Source: an uncultured Lachnospiraceae bacterium
GTDB taxonomy: Bacteria; Bacillota; Clostridia; Lachnospirales; Lachnospiraceae
Length of the DNA: 64,000 bases
Assembly (NCBI GenBank): GCA_934437985.1
Contig: CAKSBI010000007.1
Location: 6,905-70,904 of the forward strand
Direction of reading: 5' to 3'
Under the pieces are notes generated by a model. That model was given only the letters and a program-made list of their open reading frames with translations. It was not told the origin of the DNA and did no database searches. A program made the translations under genes and the position numbers. Shown here piece by piece: positions 28,401-35,704 of the stretch. Every line of letters starts with the position of its first letter. Position 1 is the stretch's first letter.

Positions 28401-28626
28401 AATAACCATCTCCGGTAAGAAGACGGTTAAGGTTGGCAAAACAATCAGGCTTAAAGCAAAGCTCAAGAATGTAAAGGGAACTGTAAAATGGAGTGTTAAT
28501 AAGAAAAAGATTGCAAAGATTAACGCTAAGACAGGAAAGCTTAAGGGTCTTAAGGCCGGCAAGGTAAAGGTTACTGCCAAGGTTAAAAAGGTTAAGGCTT
28601 CAGTTACGGTCAAGGTTAAAAAGTAA
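25411..28626 (+). CDS. Secreted beta-L-arabinofuranosidase (GH127/GH146 type) with C-terminal Lys-rich Ig domain
   Basis: A 1,071-aa secreted enzyme. A signal peptide (about residues 1-33) precedes a DUF1680 catalytic domain (to about 620) with G-H-C-V-G-H-Y-L-T-A and W-Y-N-M-H-K. The zinc-thiolate residues appear as Glu343, Cys345, Cys346 and Cys415-Cys416. Additional beta-sandwich regions follow, with a cadherin-like stretch near 860-945, then a Pro/Thr/Ala linker and a final Lys-rich Big_2-type Ig domain (about 990-1071). The start has AAGGAGGAG. It follows the cytosolic paralogue by 55 bp and ends at a strong terminator. The pair suggests outside trimming of arabinans or hydroxyproline-linked arabinosides and inside completion. 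No LPXTG motif is present. Confidence 0.87.
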   Translation: MKNFKKAIAITTATTMLVTALPGGHFAHVAEAAAAPENIKAFTLDEVSITDEYYSAAEASDIEFLCNFDADRLLSRFRETAGLDTQGAKPYQGWEDSYLGGHCVGHYLTAAAQAVKATGNTDLREKLDYMIDELKVCQDELGTGFIFGAKIQDKNNVEKQFNIVEGKDSGDTWVPWYNMHKVLYGLIDVYKCTDNEKALDIAKNLGTWVYNRATGWDKGTQNRILGTEYGGMNDVMYELYSITGDDRYAEAAHMFDDPNLYKTILSGKENTLSGRHANATIPKFLGALNRYKTMGDEEYLEYAEDFWKLVISKHSYATGGVSDMEHFRPDEALDATRTQCNCESCCVHNLLRITRDLFMITGNVKYADYYETTLRNAIMGAINTENGTTSYFTPMATGYFKFFGQEDPAKNMFWCCTGTGMENYTKLGDSIYFHNDNSVIVNQYVASNLNWKEKGFTLTQKSDVTRSDVATFTVGTNGSAMDMNIYLRVPEWISGNPYVTVNNTPVEGLNTESGYVCISRPWNNGDTISIKYPMTVQATGLPDNDTVYAFRYGPTLLAAKLGDKYMDTTKSGNLTWAGANLSAPYYKVVGSEECKLSINYNATARQILGSETLAIEDSSLEQFMNNIADYMVKNEASATPEFKLTGTDADDNFDGGLTFVPFNTLNNERYGIYWYFSALSQEQLEATIKANKEEGRLANTMIDSIMPGYGQYEKDALHDLKESDSVADTDSQGKSTRHAKAGGYFSYNMKINTEKTNSVLCQFPKADSGKTIKISVGGTVIAAETLDYTGDADMFRVSYEIPADVVNANKTEREITTDSGEKEKVTTVNIRFESNDGNDSARLIDGLYMTINYNNNASITSIVPNTGVISNQGDVYTLAVPDGTQVVKATITLGDKFGLLYINNLLVNDGKAQTFTVNGENKTYELTAYAEDHTTSKKYTLKIEQTLPKTDPSDNKPAAPDTTTPAPAATPAAGGTVNPTPAPSKASATPKKGKKAKITISGKKTVKVGKTIRLKAKLKNVKGTVKWSVNKKKIAKINAKTGKLKGLKAGKVKVTAKVKKVKASVTVKVKK

Positions 28627-28653
28627 TCCCAGGTTACGAATACAGGATATGTG

Positions 28654-28706
28654 AAAGCCCATAGCATCCGGACACAGGAAGCTATGGGCTTTCTATATAT
28701 TTTTTT
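28654..28706 (+). terminator. Terminator of the arabinofuranosidase operon
   Basis: A 12-bp perfect stem AAAGCCCATAGC/GCTATGGGCTTT (28654-28665 and 28681-28692) is followed by a T-rich tract ending in T7 (28700-28706). Confidence 0.88.
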
Positions 28707-28740
28707 ACAAAGAAGAGAAGTAAGACCCCTTGTTATACTT

Positions 28741-29772
28741 TTATTTATTGTATACATGCACCCCGGACGATTCCCTTATCATAAGATGGCACGGCAGCTC
28801 CGTTCTCATATATTCCCGATGTCCGCCACATAATCTGTCCTTTAACATTAACACAGCCACATGGACCATATCCTCCTTCGGGATATGTACGGTCGTAAGC
28901 ATTGGTGACACCTGCACAGCCATATCAATATCATCTATGGATATAACAGCAGGTCTGTATACTCCTTTTTTCTTACGCCCATTCTTATCCTTCATTCTCT
29001 CTAAAAAACCAACAGCCGTCACATCATTTGCACAAAACACTGCTGTCGGCGGGTTATCAAGGCTGTTAAGTCTGTCATATGATGCATAACCTTCTTCACG
29101 TGTCTGGCCTGTTGACATAACATACTCGTAATACAATGGGATTTTGTTACGGAGCAGGCACTCATAATAACCCATATATCTTGATTCCATATTACAATCA
29201 CCTATATAGGCTATTCTCCTGTGCCCCAGCTCACACAGGTACTCCACAGCTATTCCGGCTGCTTTTGCACCGTCACATACAACCTCATCCATCTCATATT
29301 CAGTAGGATTACGGTCGATTGCAACCACAGCCTTATAACTGCGCTGCAATCTGTCAACTATCCCTGAAGAACACTTGCCAAGTACAATAACCCCGTCAGC
29401 CCTGTCATGTACACTCCTGCCGGCAAAAGCAGGAGATGCGATGTCCGGTGCCTTTAACAGGCTTCCGGACAGACACTCCTGCTTTATAAGCTCCGTCTCC
29501 AGGTATCTGTACACCTCATCAAAAAACACATCCTCCCCAAGTGAATTGAATCTGGATAACAGTATATCAACCTTATAGCCCTTACGTTCTCCTGAAACAC
29601 CTTTTTTCAGCATTCTCGCATTAGGGTCAGGTATGTACGCAAGCGTTCTTGCTGCCTCAAATATACGTCCCCTTAACCCTTCATCCTTACAATTATATTC
29701 CGGGTTATTAAGGACACGCGAAACCGTTGCAACCGATGTTCCTGCCATTTCAGCTATTTTTTTAAGCGACAT
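28741..29772 (-). CDS. LacI-family transcriptional regulator
   Basis: A 343-aa repressor-type protein. The N-terminus holds the LacI helix-turn-helix and hinge (M-S-L-K-K-I-A-E-M-A-G-T-S-V-A-T-V-S-R-V-L, then L-A-Y-I-P-D-P-N-A-R). The rest is a periplasmic-binding-like effector domain (A-D-G-V-I-V-L-G; H-R-R-I-A-Y-I-G-D; A-V-F-C-A-N-D-V-T-A-V-G-F). The start has GGGGAG upstream. It lies downstream of the SsuABC-type operon on the same strand and converges on the arabinofuranosidase operon. Operator-like AAACGTTT palindromes sit upstream of the SsuABC genes, making these the best candidate targets. The effector is likely a sugar, as in most family members, but this is inferred. Confidence 0.88.
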   Translation of the reverse strand: MSLKKIAEMAGTSVATVSRVLNNPEYNCKDEGLRGRIFEAARTLAYIPDPNARMLKKGVSGERKGYKVDILLSRFNSLGEDVFFDEVYRYLETELIKQECLSGSLLKAPDIASPAFAGRSVHDRADGVIVLGKCSSGIVDRLQRSYKAVVAIDRNPTEYEMDEVVCDGAKAAGIAVEYLCELGHRRIAYIGDCNMESRYMGYYECLLRNKIPLYYEYVMSTGQTREEGYASYDRLNSLDNPPTAVFCANDVTAVGFLERMKDKNGRKKKGVYRPAVISIDDIDMAVQVSPMLTTVHIPKEDMVHVAVLMLKDRLCGGHREYMRTELPCHLMIRESSGVHVYNK

Positions 29773-29810
29773 ATACTATTCTCCCCTTAGTGGACTACCA
29801 CCCATTGTCT

Positions 29811-29824
29811 AAAGCACACGCTTT
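29811..29824. promoter_or_regulatory. Palindrome upstream of the LacI gene
   Basis: AAAGC-ACAC-GCTTT lies 39 bp upstream of the LacI start. It may be an autoregulatory operator, though it differs from the AAACGTTT sites farther upstream. Confidence 0.35.
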
Positions 29825-29836
29825 TTTATAATATGC

Positions 29837-29875
29837 CCGGGCTGTACAGCCGGCATTATACCTTACACAGCCCGG
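29837..29875 (-). terminator. GC-rich hairpin after the SsuC-like gene
   Basis: CCGGGCTGT and its perfect complement enclose a 21-nt loop abutting the permease stop. No T-run follows on the minus strand, so it may only attenuate read-through into the LacI gene or protect the mRNA end. Confidence 0.5.
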
Positions 29876-30649
29876 TCACACAAGTCCCCTCTTACGAAAC
29901 ATACGATTCTCCACCTGCATAAATATACCTTTATCAACTATAATGCCAAGTGCGATTATAACAAGCATTACGGTCATGACCTGATTAATATCGGCAAGGT
30001 CCCTTCCAAGGATAAGCGTATATCCAAGACCTACAGAAGCTGACATTACTTCCCCTGACATAAGTGCACGCCATGCGAATGACCAGCCCTGCTTTAAGCC
30101 TGATACGAAAGCCGGAAGTGCTGCCGGGAATATAACCTTTCTATACAGGTCAAATGTACCAATTCCCATTGTCTGTGCAGCCTTAATATATACCGGTGGT
30201 ACATTTTTAACCCCACTCTCTACTGCAAGCGCAATACTGAAAGCAGAACCCATCACTACCACAAATACTATTGCACTCTCCCCAAGTCCGAACCACAGAA
30301 TCGCAAATGGCACCCAGCATATACTTGGCAGTGTCTGTATTCCGAGTATAACCGGTTTCAGGTTACGGCACATATATTCAGAATTAATTATTATTATACC
30401 AAATACCGTTCCAATTACAATCGCAATCGCAAAACCCGTAACCGCACGCAGAAGGCTTTTAGCCACTGCCGCAAACAACGTTCCATCAGTAACAAGCCTT
30501 ACAAGGCTTTTCCATACGCCAATGGGCGACGGCACTGCATATGACTTAATTACACCAAACCACTCCGTTCCGGCTGTATATAAAATCTGCCACACAGATA
30601 TCAATATTACACCAAACACTATACTCCCCGCTATTTTTCTGACATTCAT
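29876..30649 (-). CDS. SsuC/TauC-type ABC transporter permease
   Basis: A 257-aa membrane protein with about six hydrophobic helices and the permease loop motif (K-A-A-Q-T-M-G-I-G-T-F-D-L-Y, followed by V-I-F-P-A-A-L-P-A-F-V-S-G). This pattern is typical of nitrate/sulfonate/taurine-type importers. The ATG chosen follows AAAGGA at about 11 bases; an upstream TTG overlapping the ATPase gene would add 12 residues. It completes a three-gene importer with the ATPase and substrate-binding lipoprotein encoded before it. The transported compound cannot be read from sequence. Confidence 0.85.
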   Translation of the reverse strand: MNVRKIAGSIVFGVILISVWQILYTAGTEWFGVIKSYAVPSPIGVWKSLVRLVTDGTLFAAVAKSLLRAVTGFAIAIVIGTVFGIIIINSEYMCRNLKPVILGIQTLPSICWVPFAILWFGLGESAIVFVVVMGSAFSIALAVESGVKNVPPVYIKAAQTMGIGTFDLYRKVIFPAALPAFVSGLKQGWSFAWRALMSGEVMSASVGLGYTLILGRDLADINQVMTVMLVIIALGIIVDKGIFMQVENRMFRKRGLV

Positions 30650-30678
30650 AAACTGTGCATTCCTTTCTATTACAATAA

Positions 30679-31458
30679 TTACCAATCACTGTCATCAAGC
30701 TCATTCTCCATACTTTTCTTAACACCGGCCTTAACGCTCTGCAATATATGTGTCCTCAGTTCAAGGAATTCCTTATTCTCAATGTGCCTTGGGCGCTGAA
30801 GCCCAACCGGGATTATCTCACGTATCCTTCCCGGGTTCTCTGACATTACCACTACCCGGTCTGCAAAATATATCGCCTCTTCAACACTATGCGTAACATA
30901 TATTATTGTCTTCCCTGTCTTTTCCCAGATTGCTTCAAGCTCCTCACGCAGCACATTGATCGTCTGCTTGTCAAGGGCTGAAAATGGTTCATCCATAAGC
31001 AAAATCTTACTGTCCATTGCCAGAGCCCTTGCAAGTGCAGTACGCTGCTTCATCCCACCACTTATCTGGTGAATCCTGTAATGTCTGTGCTCCCATAGCT
31101 TTACCATCTTAAGATACTTCTCTGCCCTTTTCCTCTGCTCAGCCTTCGGAAGTCCTGCCACCTCAAGTCCAAACATTACATTCTGGAGCACATTAAGCCA
31201 CGGATATAATGCAGCCTCCTGAAACATCATAACCCTGTCTGCCCCGGGTTTTACAATCTGCCTGCCATCAAGCATTATCCTGCCCGAACTCGGTTCAGTA
31301 AGGCCAGCCACAAGATTAAGCAGTGTTGACTTGCCGCAGCCTGACGGGCCGACTATACATATGAATTCACCTTCACTTACATCAAGATTAATCTGCGAGA
31401 GACTTTCCTTATCAGTATTATCAAATGTCTTGCTAATTTCCTGCAGTTGTAAATACAT
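30679..31458 (-). CDS. SsuB/TauB-type ABC transporter ATPase
   Basis: A 259-aa ATPase with Walker A G-P-S-G-C-G-K-S-T (about residues 37-45), Q-loop M-F-Q-E-A-A-L-Y-P-W, signature I-S-G-G-M-K-Q-R, and Walker B I-L-L-M-D-E-P-F-S-A-L-D, followed by the H-loop Y-V-T-H-S-V-E-E-A. The Q-E-A-A-L-Y-P-W and S-G-G-M-K-Q-R variants are characteristic of nitrate/sulfonate-type importers. The start has CGGAGGTG and lies inside the end of the binding-protein gene (26-bp overlap), indicating coupled translation. It energises import through the downstream permease. Confidence 0.88.
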   Translation of the reverse strand: MYLQLQEISKTFDNTDKESLSQINLDVSEGEFICIVGPSGCGKSTLLNLVAGLTEPSSGRIMLDGRQIVKPGADRVMMFQEAALYPWLNVLQNVMFGLEVAGLPKAEQRKRAEKYLKMVKLWEHRHYRIHQISGGMKQRTALARALAMDSKILLMDEPFSALDKQTINVLREELEAIWEKTGKTIIYVTHSVEEAIYFADRVVVMSENPGRIREIIPVGLQRPRHIENKEFLELRTHILQSVKAGVKKSMENELDDSDW

Positions 31459-32428
31459 CTTCCACCTCCGGTACAGACTCGATGAAGCCTGCCTCTTTAC
31501 TTATATTACCAAATTCCATTATTGCGTCTTTATTTAATTCTGAAGTAATTGTCATCCTCTCAAATGCGCCCTTAATCACATCTTCATTAAGTGATTTTCC
31601 GGTTGCATTTTCAATCTCAGAATTAACTACCGATATTGCTGCATCCTTATTGCCGTTAATATAGACTGTTGCCTCCTCATGTGCCTCAATAAAATCTTTT
31701 ACAATGTCCGGATGTTTTTTATTGAAGTCTTCACTTACAACCACAACCGCTGTAGGATAATTTCCACCTGCTATCACTTCATCATAATCAAGAAGCACCT
31801 CTGCATTACCATTTTTTTCAATTGTAGTTCCCCACGGTTCAGGGACAAGCGCAGCATCCACACTTTTGTTATCGATAAGATTGACAATGTCTGCATTAGC
31901 ACTGGCACTTACGGTTACATCCCCGCCCTGGTCAGTAGTTTTAAGATTATTATCAGCAAGAATCTTAAGCAGGCACAGATGCTGGGTATTACCTAACTGT
32001 GGTACGGCAACCTTTTTGCCGGCAAGATCAGCTACAGAATCTATTCCCGAATCCTTTCGCTTAAGCAGGACAGCTCCGGCATCAGTACTGTTGGATATGA
32101 TCTTAACTTCCCCATTTGACTTTGCATTAGCACTCAGGGCAGGCACAGGGCCTATGTATCCAAGATCTATCTCTCCTGCAAATATTGCTTCCATCTCTGC
32201 CGGACCCGCATTAAATGAAGTCCATGTTACCTCGCAGGAATCACCCCACTTATTCTCAAGTGTCTTCTGGTTCTTCATTACAAGTGCCTGCGAATGTGTT
32301 ATATTAGGAAAATAAGCAACTCTCACTGAAGTTTTGCTATCCCCACCGGAGCTGCCGCAGCCACCCAGTCCAAAAAGCATTGCTGCTGTCAATACCACCG
32401 CTGTTAATTTTTTGTATAATGTTTTCAT
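31433..32428 (-). CDS. SsuA/TauA-like (NMT1-type) substrate-binding lipoprotein
   Basis: A 331-aa lipoprotein with lipobox L-G-G-C (Cys about residue 24) and a Ser/Gly spacer. The mature domain is of the NMT1/sulfonate-binding type: V-A-Y-F-P-N-I-T-H-S-Q-A near the start, G-E-I-D-L-G-Y-I-G-P-V-P-A (about 80-92) and A-L-V-P-E-P-W-G (about 185). Known members bind nitrate, sulfonates, taurine, pyrimidine precursors or guanidine-related compounds, so substrate is open. The start follows GAGG with a 7-bp spacer. It is the first gene of the operon and is preceded by an unusual structured leader and two AAACGTTT palindromes. Confidence 0.87.
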   Translation of the reverse strand: MKTLYKKLTAVVLTAAMLFGLGGCGSSGGDSKTSVRVAYFPNITHSQALVMKNQKTLENKWGDSCEVTWTSFNAGPAEMEAIFAGEIDLGYIGPVPALSANAKSNGEVKIISNSTDAGAVLLKRKDSGIDSVADLAGKKVAVPQLGNTQHLCLLKILADNNLKTTDQGGDVTVSASANADIVNLIDNKSVDAALVPEPWGTTIEKNGNAEVLLDYDEVIAGGNYPTAVVVVSEDFNKKHPDIVKDFIEAHEEATVYINGNKDAAISVVNSEIENATGKSLNEDVIKGAFERMTITSELNKDAIMEFGNISKEAGFIESVPEVEDVFTTAGN

Positions 32429-32489
32429 ACTATCAACCTCTTTTCCATATTAATCTTACAAATTATAGTCTCATAAATATAATCGTACG

Positions 32490-32542
32490 CCCGCGGAGCG
32501 AAAACTATTAAGAGGCATCCCTTCTTAAGCGGGTTCCTCTTA
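32490..32542 (-). promoter_or_regulatory. Structured 5' leader of the SsuABC-type operon
   Basis: On the minus strand TAAGAGG pairs with CCTCTTA (32536-32542 and 32509-32515), enclosing an inner CCC/GGG helix. The loop-side CCCGC (32529-32533) can instead pair with GCGGG (32490-32494) downstream, giving a pseudoknot-like alternative. This lies about 60-115 bp before the start codon. Competing helices suggest a riboswitch or similar element; no known class was recognised by eye. Confidence 0.4.
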
Positions 32543-32591
32543 TGCGTTATATCTTAGCAGAGATTGCACATTATTATTGTGATAATTTCGC

Positions 32592-32696
32592 AAACGTTTT
32601 CTTGTTTTATAGCCACATATAATCAGTGTTTTGTAGTGTCGGATCGTGATTGTTTTAATTATTTTCAAAGTATTACAGACTTTTGTGTAAACGTTT
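32592..32696. promoter_or_regulatory. Pair of AAACGTTT operator-like palindromes
   Basis: Two sites, centred near 32595 and 32692 (97 bp apart), share AAACGTTTTCT. The core AAACGTTT is a perfect palindrome of the kind bound by LacI-family proteins or CcpA-like regulators. Both are upstream of the SsuABC-type operon, whose downstream neighbour encodes a LacI regulator. Confidence 0.5.
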
Positions 32697-32751
32697 TCTC
32701 TATGCACACAGTCCTAATCATCCCCACCTGCCTTTAATCCCACCCACCTGC

Positions 32752-32771
32752 CCATGTACAGTTGTACATGG
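32752..32771. repeat. 20-bp palindrome
   Basis: CCATGTACA-GT-TGTACATGG is a perfect inverted repeat with 9-bp arms, positioned between the operator-like sites and the terminator of the next operon. Function is unknown. Confidence 0.5.
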
Positions 32772-32811
32772 ACACATTCTCATTTTTGATGTATTTTTAT
32801 TTTCAAAATAT

Positions 32812-32847
32812 AAAAACCACCCAATTTACACCATAGTAAACCGGGTG
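32812..32847 (-). terminator. Terminator of the five-gene SBP/HlyD/MacB-like operon
   Basis: On the minus strand CACCCGGTTTAC pairs with GTAAATTGGGTG (two G-T pairs) around a 6-nt loop and is followed by T5 at 32812-32816. It lies 53 bp after the stop of the MacB-like gene. Confidence 0.8.
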
Positions 32848-32900
32848 ACTTCCCACAATCTATATTTTTTCTTTTTCCGTTCCTTTTAAATACATGAAGA

Positions 32901-33974
32901 TCAGTGTCTTACTTTTGAGGAAACAACATTAATTATATTCTTAACCTTTGACCTGCAGAACCTGAAACACATTGCCAGATATGGAATAACGCATACAATT
33001 ATACATACAATACATACAATTCTGAGTATCAGTTCCAGTACAAGCATATCCTCAATACGCCTGCATTCATTTTCCCAGAACGGATAAATTATACCGTCCG
33101 TATGCGATGAGCGCTCACCATACGAGCATAGCACACTCCATATATTACTTATACGGAACCTGGTATTCATATTAACAACATCTATATTATTATCATCCGT
33201 TACACCCGATTCCGTGACATCAGTTCCGTCATCACTAAGCCCCAGTGTTTTACGGAGGGTCTTGTATGCAAAATTAGTTATCATATCCGGATATATAATC
33301 TCATAGCATGTTATCTTTGCGTCCTGATTAATCTTACTGAATGCATCATATGACATATATATCCTGTTACGAGAACCATAGGTCTTTTCTGACGTCTTTG
33401 AATCCGGAGCCTGTACAACCCCTGCTATGTAGAATCTGTCATTTCCAATCATCAGACTCTTTCCAATTATATTACTGCTGCCATACAAAAACCAGGCGGT
33501 ACCCTCATCGACTACAACCCTGTCCTTCATAAGGTCATCATCACTGATATAGCTTCCATATAACAGCCTCATCGGGTGAATAAAATAATAATCACCGCCT
33601 ACTGCGGTTACATTAACCGTTGAGGTATTACTGCTTCTGTCACTATATATATCAGCATTACCGGAGGCACTGTATGCATCCACATATCCTCTCGTGCCTT
33701 TACGGACCTCAACCGATGCCTCTGTAAGTGCAGTATCAAGGCTGCCTCTGTAGCTCTGTATGGAATCTGTGGCCACACCCTCATTTTCAGCATAATACGC
33801 AGCCACATATCCATATTCCGTACTATCTGCCGACCATCTCTCCCATGGCTTATCTGTAGATACCGAAGCGACCATATTGTGTCTGACAATAAGTCCGGCA
33901 AATAATATTATTAAAGCAGCAAGCGTGGGGGCAAGTCTTTTATTCCGACTTAATATATTGCGCAAGCTATCCAC
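32901..33974 (-). CDS. MacB-like periplasmic-core-domain membrane protein (no FtsX core)
   Basis: A 357-aa membrane protein of uncertain function. A first transmembrane segment (about residues 14-34) is followed by a large extracellular domain resembling the MacB periplasmic core, with V-V-V-D-E-G-T-A-W-F-L-Y-G and I-I-G-K-S-L-M-I-G-N-D-R-F-Y-I-A-G-V-V. A second hydrophobic segment lies near the C-terminus (about 311-337). Full MacB/FtsX permeases have four helices and an ATPase partner; here there are two helices and no ATPase nearby. The GTG start is very close to its AAGGTGG site, and a TTG three codons later is an alternative. It is the last gene of the operon, 9 bp after the HlyD-like gene. 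Confidence 0.65.
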   Translation of the reverse strand: MDSLRNILSRNKRLAPTLAALIILFAGLIVRHNMVASVSTDKPWERWSADSTEYGYVAAYYAENEGVATDSIQSYRGSLDTALTEASVEVRKGTRGYVDAYSASGNADIYSDRSSNTSTVNVTAVGGDYYFIHPMRLLYGSYISDDDLMKDRVVVDEGTAWFLYGSSNIIGKSLMIGNDRFYIAGVVQAPDSKTSEKTYGSRNRIYMSYDAFSKINQDAKITCYEIIYPDMITNFAYKTLRKTLGLSDDGTDVTESGVTDDNNIDVVNMNTRFRISNIWSVLCSYGERSSHTDGIIYPFWENECRRIEDMLVLELILRIVCIVCIIVCVIPYLAMCFRFCRSKVKNIINVVSSKVRH

Positions 33975-33983
33975 CCACCTTTC

Positions 33984-35687
33984 TTATTCCTTAAGCTTAA
34001 CCTGTTCACCCGGAGTAAGTGCCTCGGATGCCGTCATGATAACATACTCATATCCATACAGGTCACTTGTTATTGCCGCATGGACATCATCCTCTGCAAG
34101 AACCGTAACATCATGGCGTGTTGCAATATACCTCTCACCAAGCGGTGTATTCTTACTGTCCAGCGTAAGAACAAATTTACCGTTGTTATCTTCATATATA
34201 CTGCTCTTAGGAACAATGACATCATATGACTTTTCTTCGCCGCCAATGGATATTGAAAGATTATCCCCTTCATTAATATTTTCCCCATTTACAACAAATG
34301 TAAGAACAACATTACCCGGATTCTCAGTATCCCCTGCGACAGAAGAAAGCACTGCTGTTATGTCACCATACCAGTAGTTATCAACAGTTGCATTCTGGCC
34401 GACCTTTACCTTTGCAGCCTGCTCCTTTGTAACAGATACCTTAACCATATAGCCCTTATCCTCTGATGATATTACTGCAAGGGGCGTATCAGGCTGTGTT
34501 ATATCTCCTGCCGCACAGCTGATATTTGAAATCTTACCAGCAACAATTGCCTTTACTTCAGTCTGGCTGGCAGTCTCCATGAGATTCTCAACAAGCTTCT
34601 TCTGTACAATAAGCTTTTGTTTTATTGAATTAAGCTCAATCTTGTCAGTCTCGATTGTATGGTCATCCTCGCTTTTCTTAGTTTCAAATTCAGCAACAAG
34701 TGTATTCCATGCATTTTCTTTTTCATCGACTGCTGCCTTTGCCTGTTCTTTTGTCCCGATCTCTGCCTTAAATGTCTCTATATTGGTTGTAAGTACCTGC
34801 TGCTTATTCTTATAATCCGTAATTGATGCAGATGCTTTATCTTTTTCAACCTTGCTCTTCTCTATCTCAGAGGCATTAGCCTTAGCAGTATTAAGTGCTG
34901 CCTGCGCAGTATTAACATCAGCCTCAGCATTGGTAACCTCAACACCCTTATTCCTTACCTCTCTGTCCTTCGCCGTAATATCTCCGGCCGGAGCACCTGC
35001 ACTCTTAAGTGCCGCAAGGTCTGATTCAAGGTCCTGTTTTTCATTCTGCAGTGTCACCAGTGCCCTCTTCTTTGCGGTAAGGTCAGACTGGCATGTATCA
35101 ACATCCGGCTTTGCTCCAAGCTCTGCAATCCTTGCATCATATGCTGTAACATTACCCTCTAATGTTGCAATCTTTTTGTCATAAGCAGCCAGCTTTTTAT
35201 TCATTCTCTCAAGCTTCTTATTCTTGGTATCAATAGCATTATAATCATCAAGTGCTTTTTCATACTCTTTACGTGCGTTCTCTATTGCCTGTTTATCCTT
35301 GCTGTAATTATAATCATTGCCAAGAAGCTTCTTCTGGTATTCAGCCTGAAGCTCAAGATAAGTATTCTTTGCCGTGTCAAGGTCTGTACTGTCACCGGTC
35401 TCAAGGGTAAATAACACATCACCCTCTTTTACCTCCTGTCCAACCTTAACATTAACAGACCTGATAGTTCTGCTGGTCTCAAGCTTAACCTGGCAGGCCT
35501 GATTAACCTCTACGCTGCCACTGCCTCTTACAACCTCCCTTATCTTTCCGGCAGATGCAGCTTCAGTAGATACCTCCGGCAGGTACATATTCATAATCGT
35601 ATCTGAGCAGAATGTCAGTATAAGCATTACCACCAAAAATATAATTATTGCATTTTTAATCCATTCTTTCCGTTTCTTCTTATCCAT
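33984..35687 (-). CDS. HlyD/RND-type membrane fusion adaptor with long coiled coil
   Basis: A 567-aa protein anchored by one N-terminal transmembrane helix (about residues 12-32). A first lipoyl/barrel half (A-G-K-I-R-E-V-V-R-G-S-G-S-V-E-V), a long Lys/Glu/Ala-rich coiled coil (about 105-370), then the returning barrel half (V-K-A-I-V-A-G-K-I-S-N-I-S-C-A-A-G-D-I) and a beta-rich C-terminal part give the order of HlyD/YknX-type adaptors. In Gram-positive bacteria such adaptors partner with MacB-type ABC exporters. The start has AAGGAGG. It follows the second sugar-type permease by 17 bp and precedes the MacB-like protein, so it should act with that partner on the outer face of the membrane. 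Confidence 0.82.
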   Translation of the reverse strand: MDKKKRKEWIKNAIIIFLVVMLILTFCSDTIMNMYLPEVSTEAASAGKIREVVRGSGSVEVNQACQVKLETSRTIRSVNVKVGQEVKEGDVLFTLETGDSTDLDTAKNTYLELQAEYQKKLLGNDYNYSKDKQAIENARKEYEKALDDYNAIDTKNKKLERMNKKLAAYDKKIATLEGNVTAYDARIAELGAKPDVDTCQSDLTAKKRALVTLQNEKQDLESDLAALKSAGAPAGDITAKDREVRNKGVEVTNAEADVNTAQAALNTAKANASEIEKSKVEKDKASASITDYKNKQQVLTTNIETFKAEIGTKEQAKAAVDEKENAWNTLVAEFETKKSEDDHTIETDKIELNSIKQKLIVQKKLVENLMETASQTEVKAIVAGKISNISCAAGDITQPDTPLAVISSEDKGYMVKVSVTKEQAAKVKVGQNATVDNYWYGDITAVLSSVAGDTENPGNVVLTFVVNGENINEGDNLSISIGGEEKSYDVIVPKSSIYEDNNGKFVLTLDSKNTPLGERYIATRHDVTVLAEDDVHAAITSDLYGYEYVIMTASEALTPGEQVKLKE

Positions 35688-35704
35688 AACGAACCTCCTT
35701 ATGT

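Noticed and set aside
32490..32542. Assignment of the SsuABC leader to a SAM, TPP, guanidine-I or fluoride riboswitch
   Set aside because: The conserved cores of these classes, as I know them, are absent, so the element is left unassigned.
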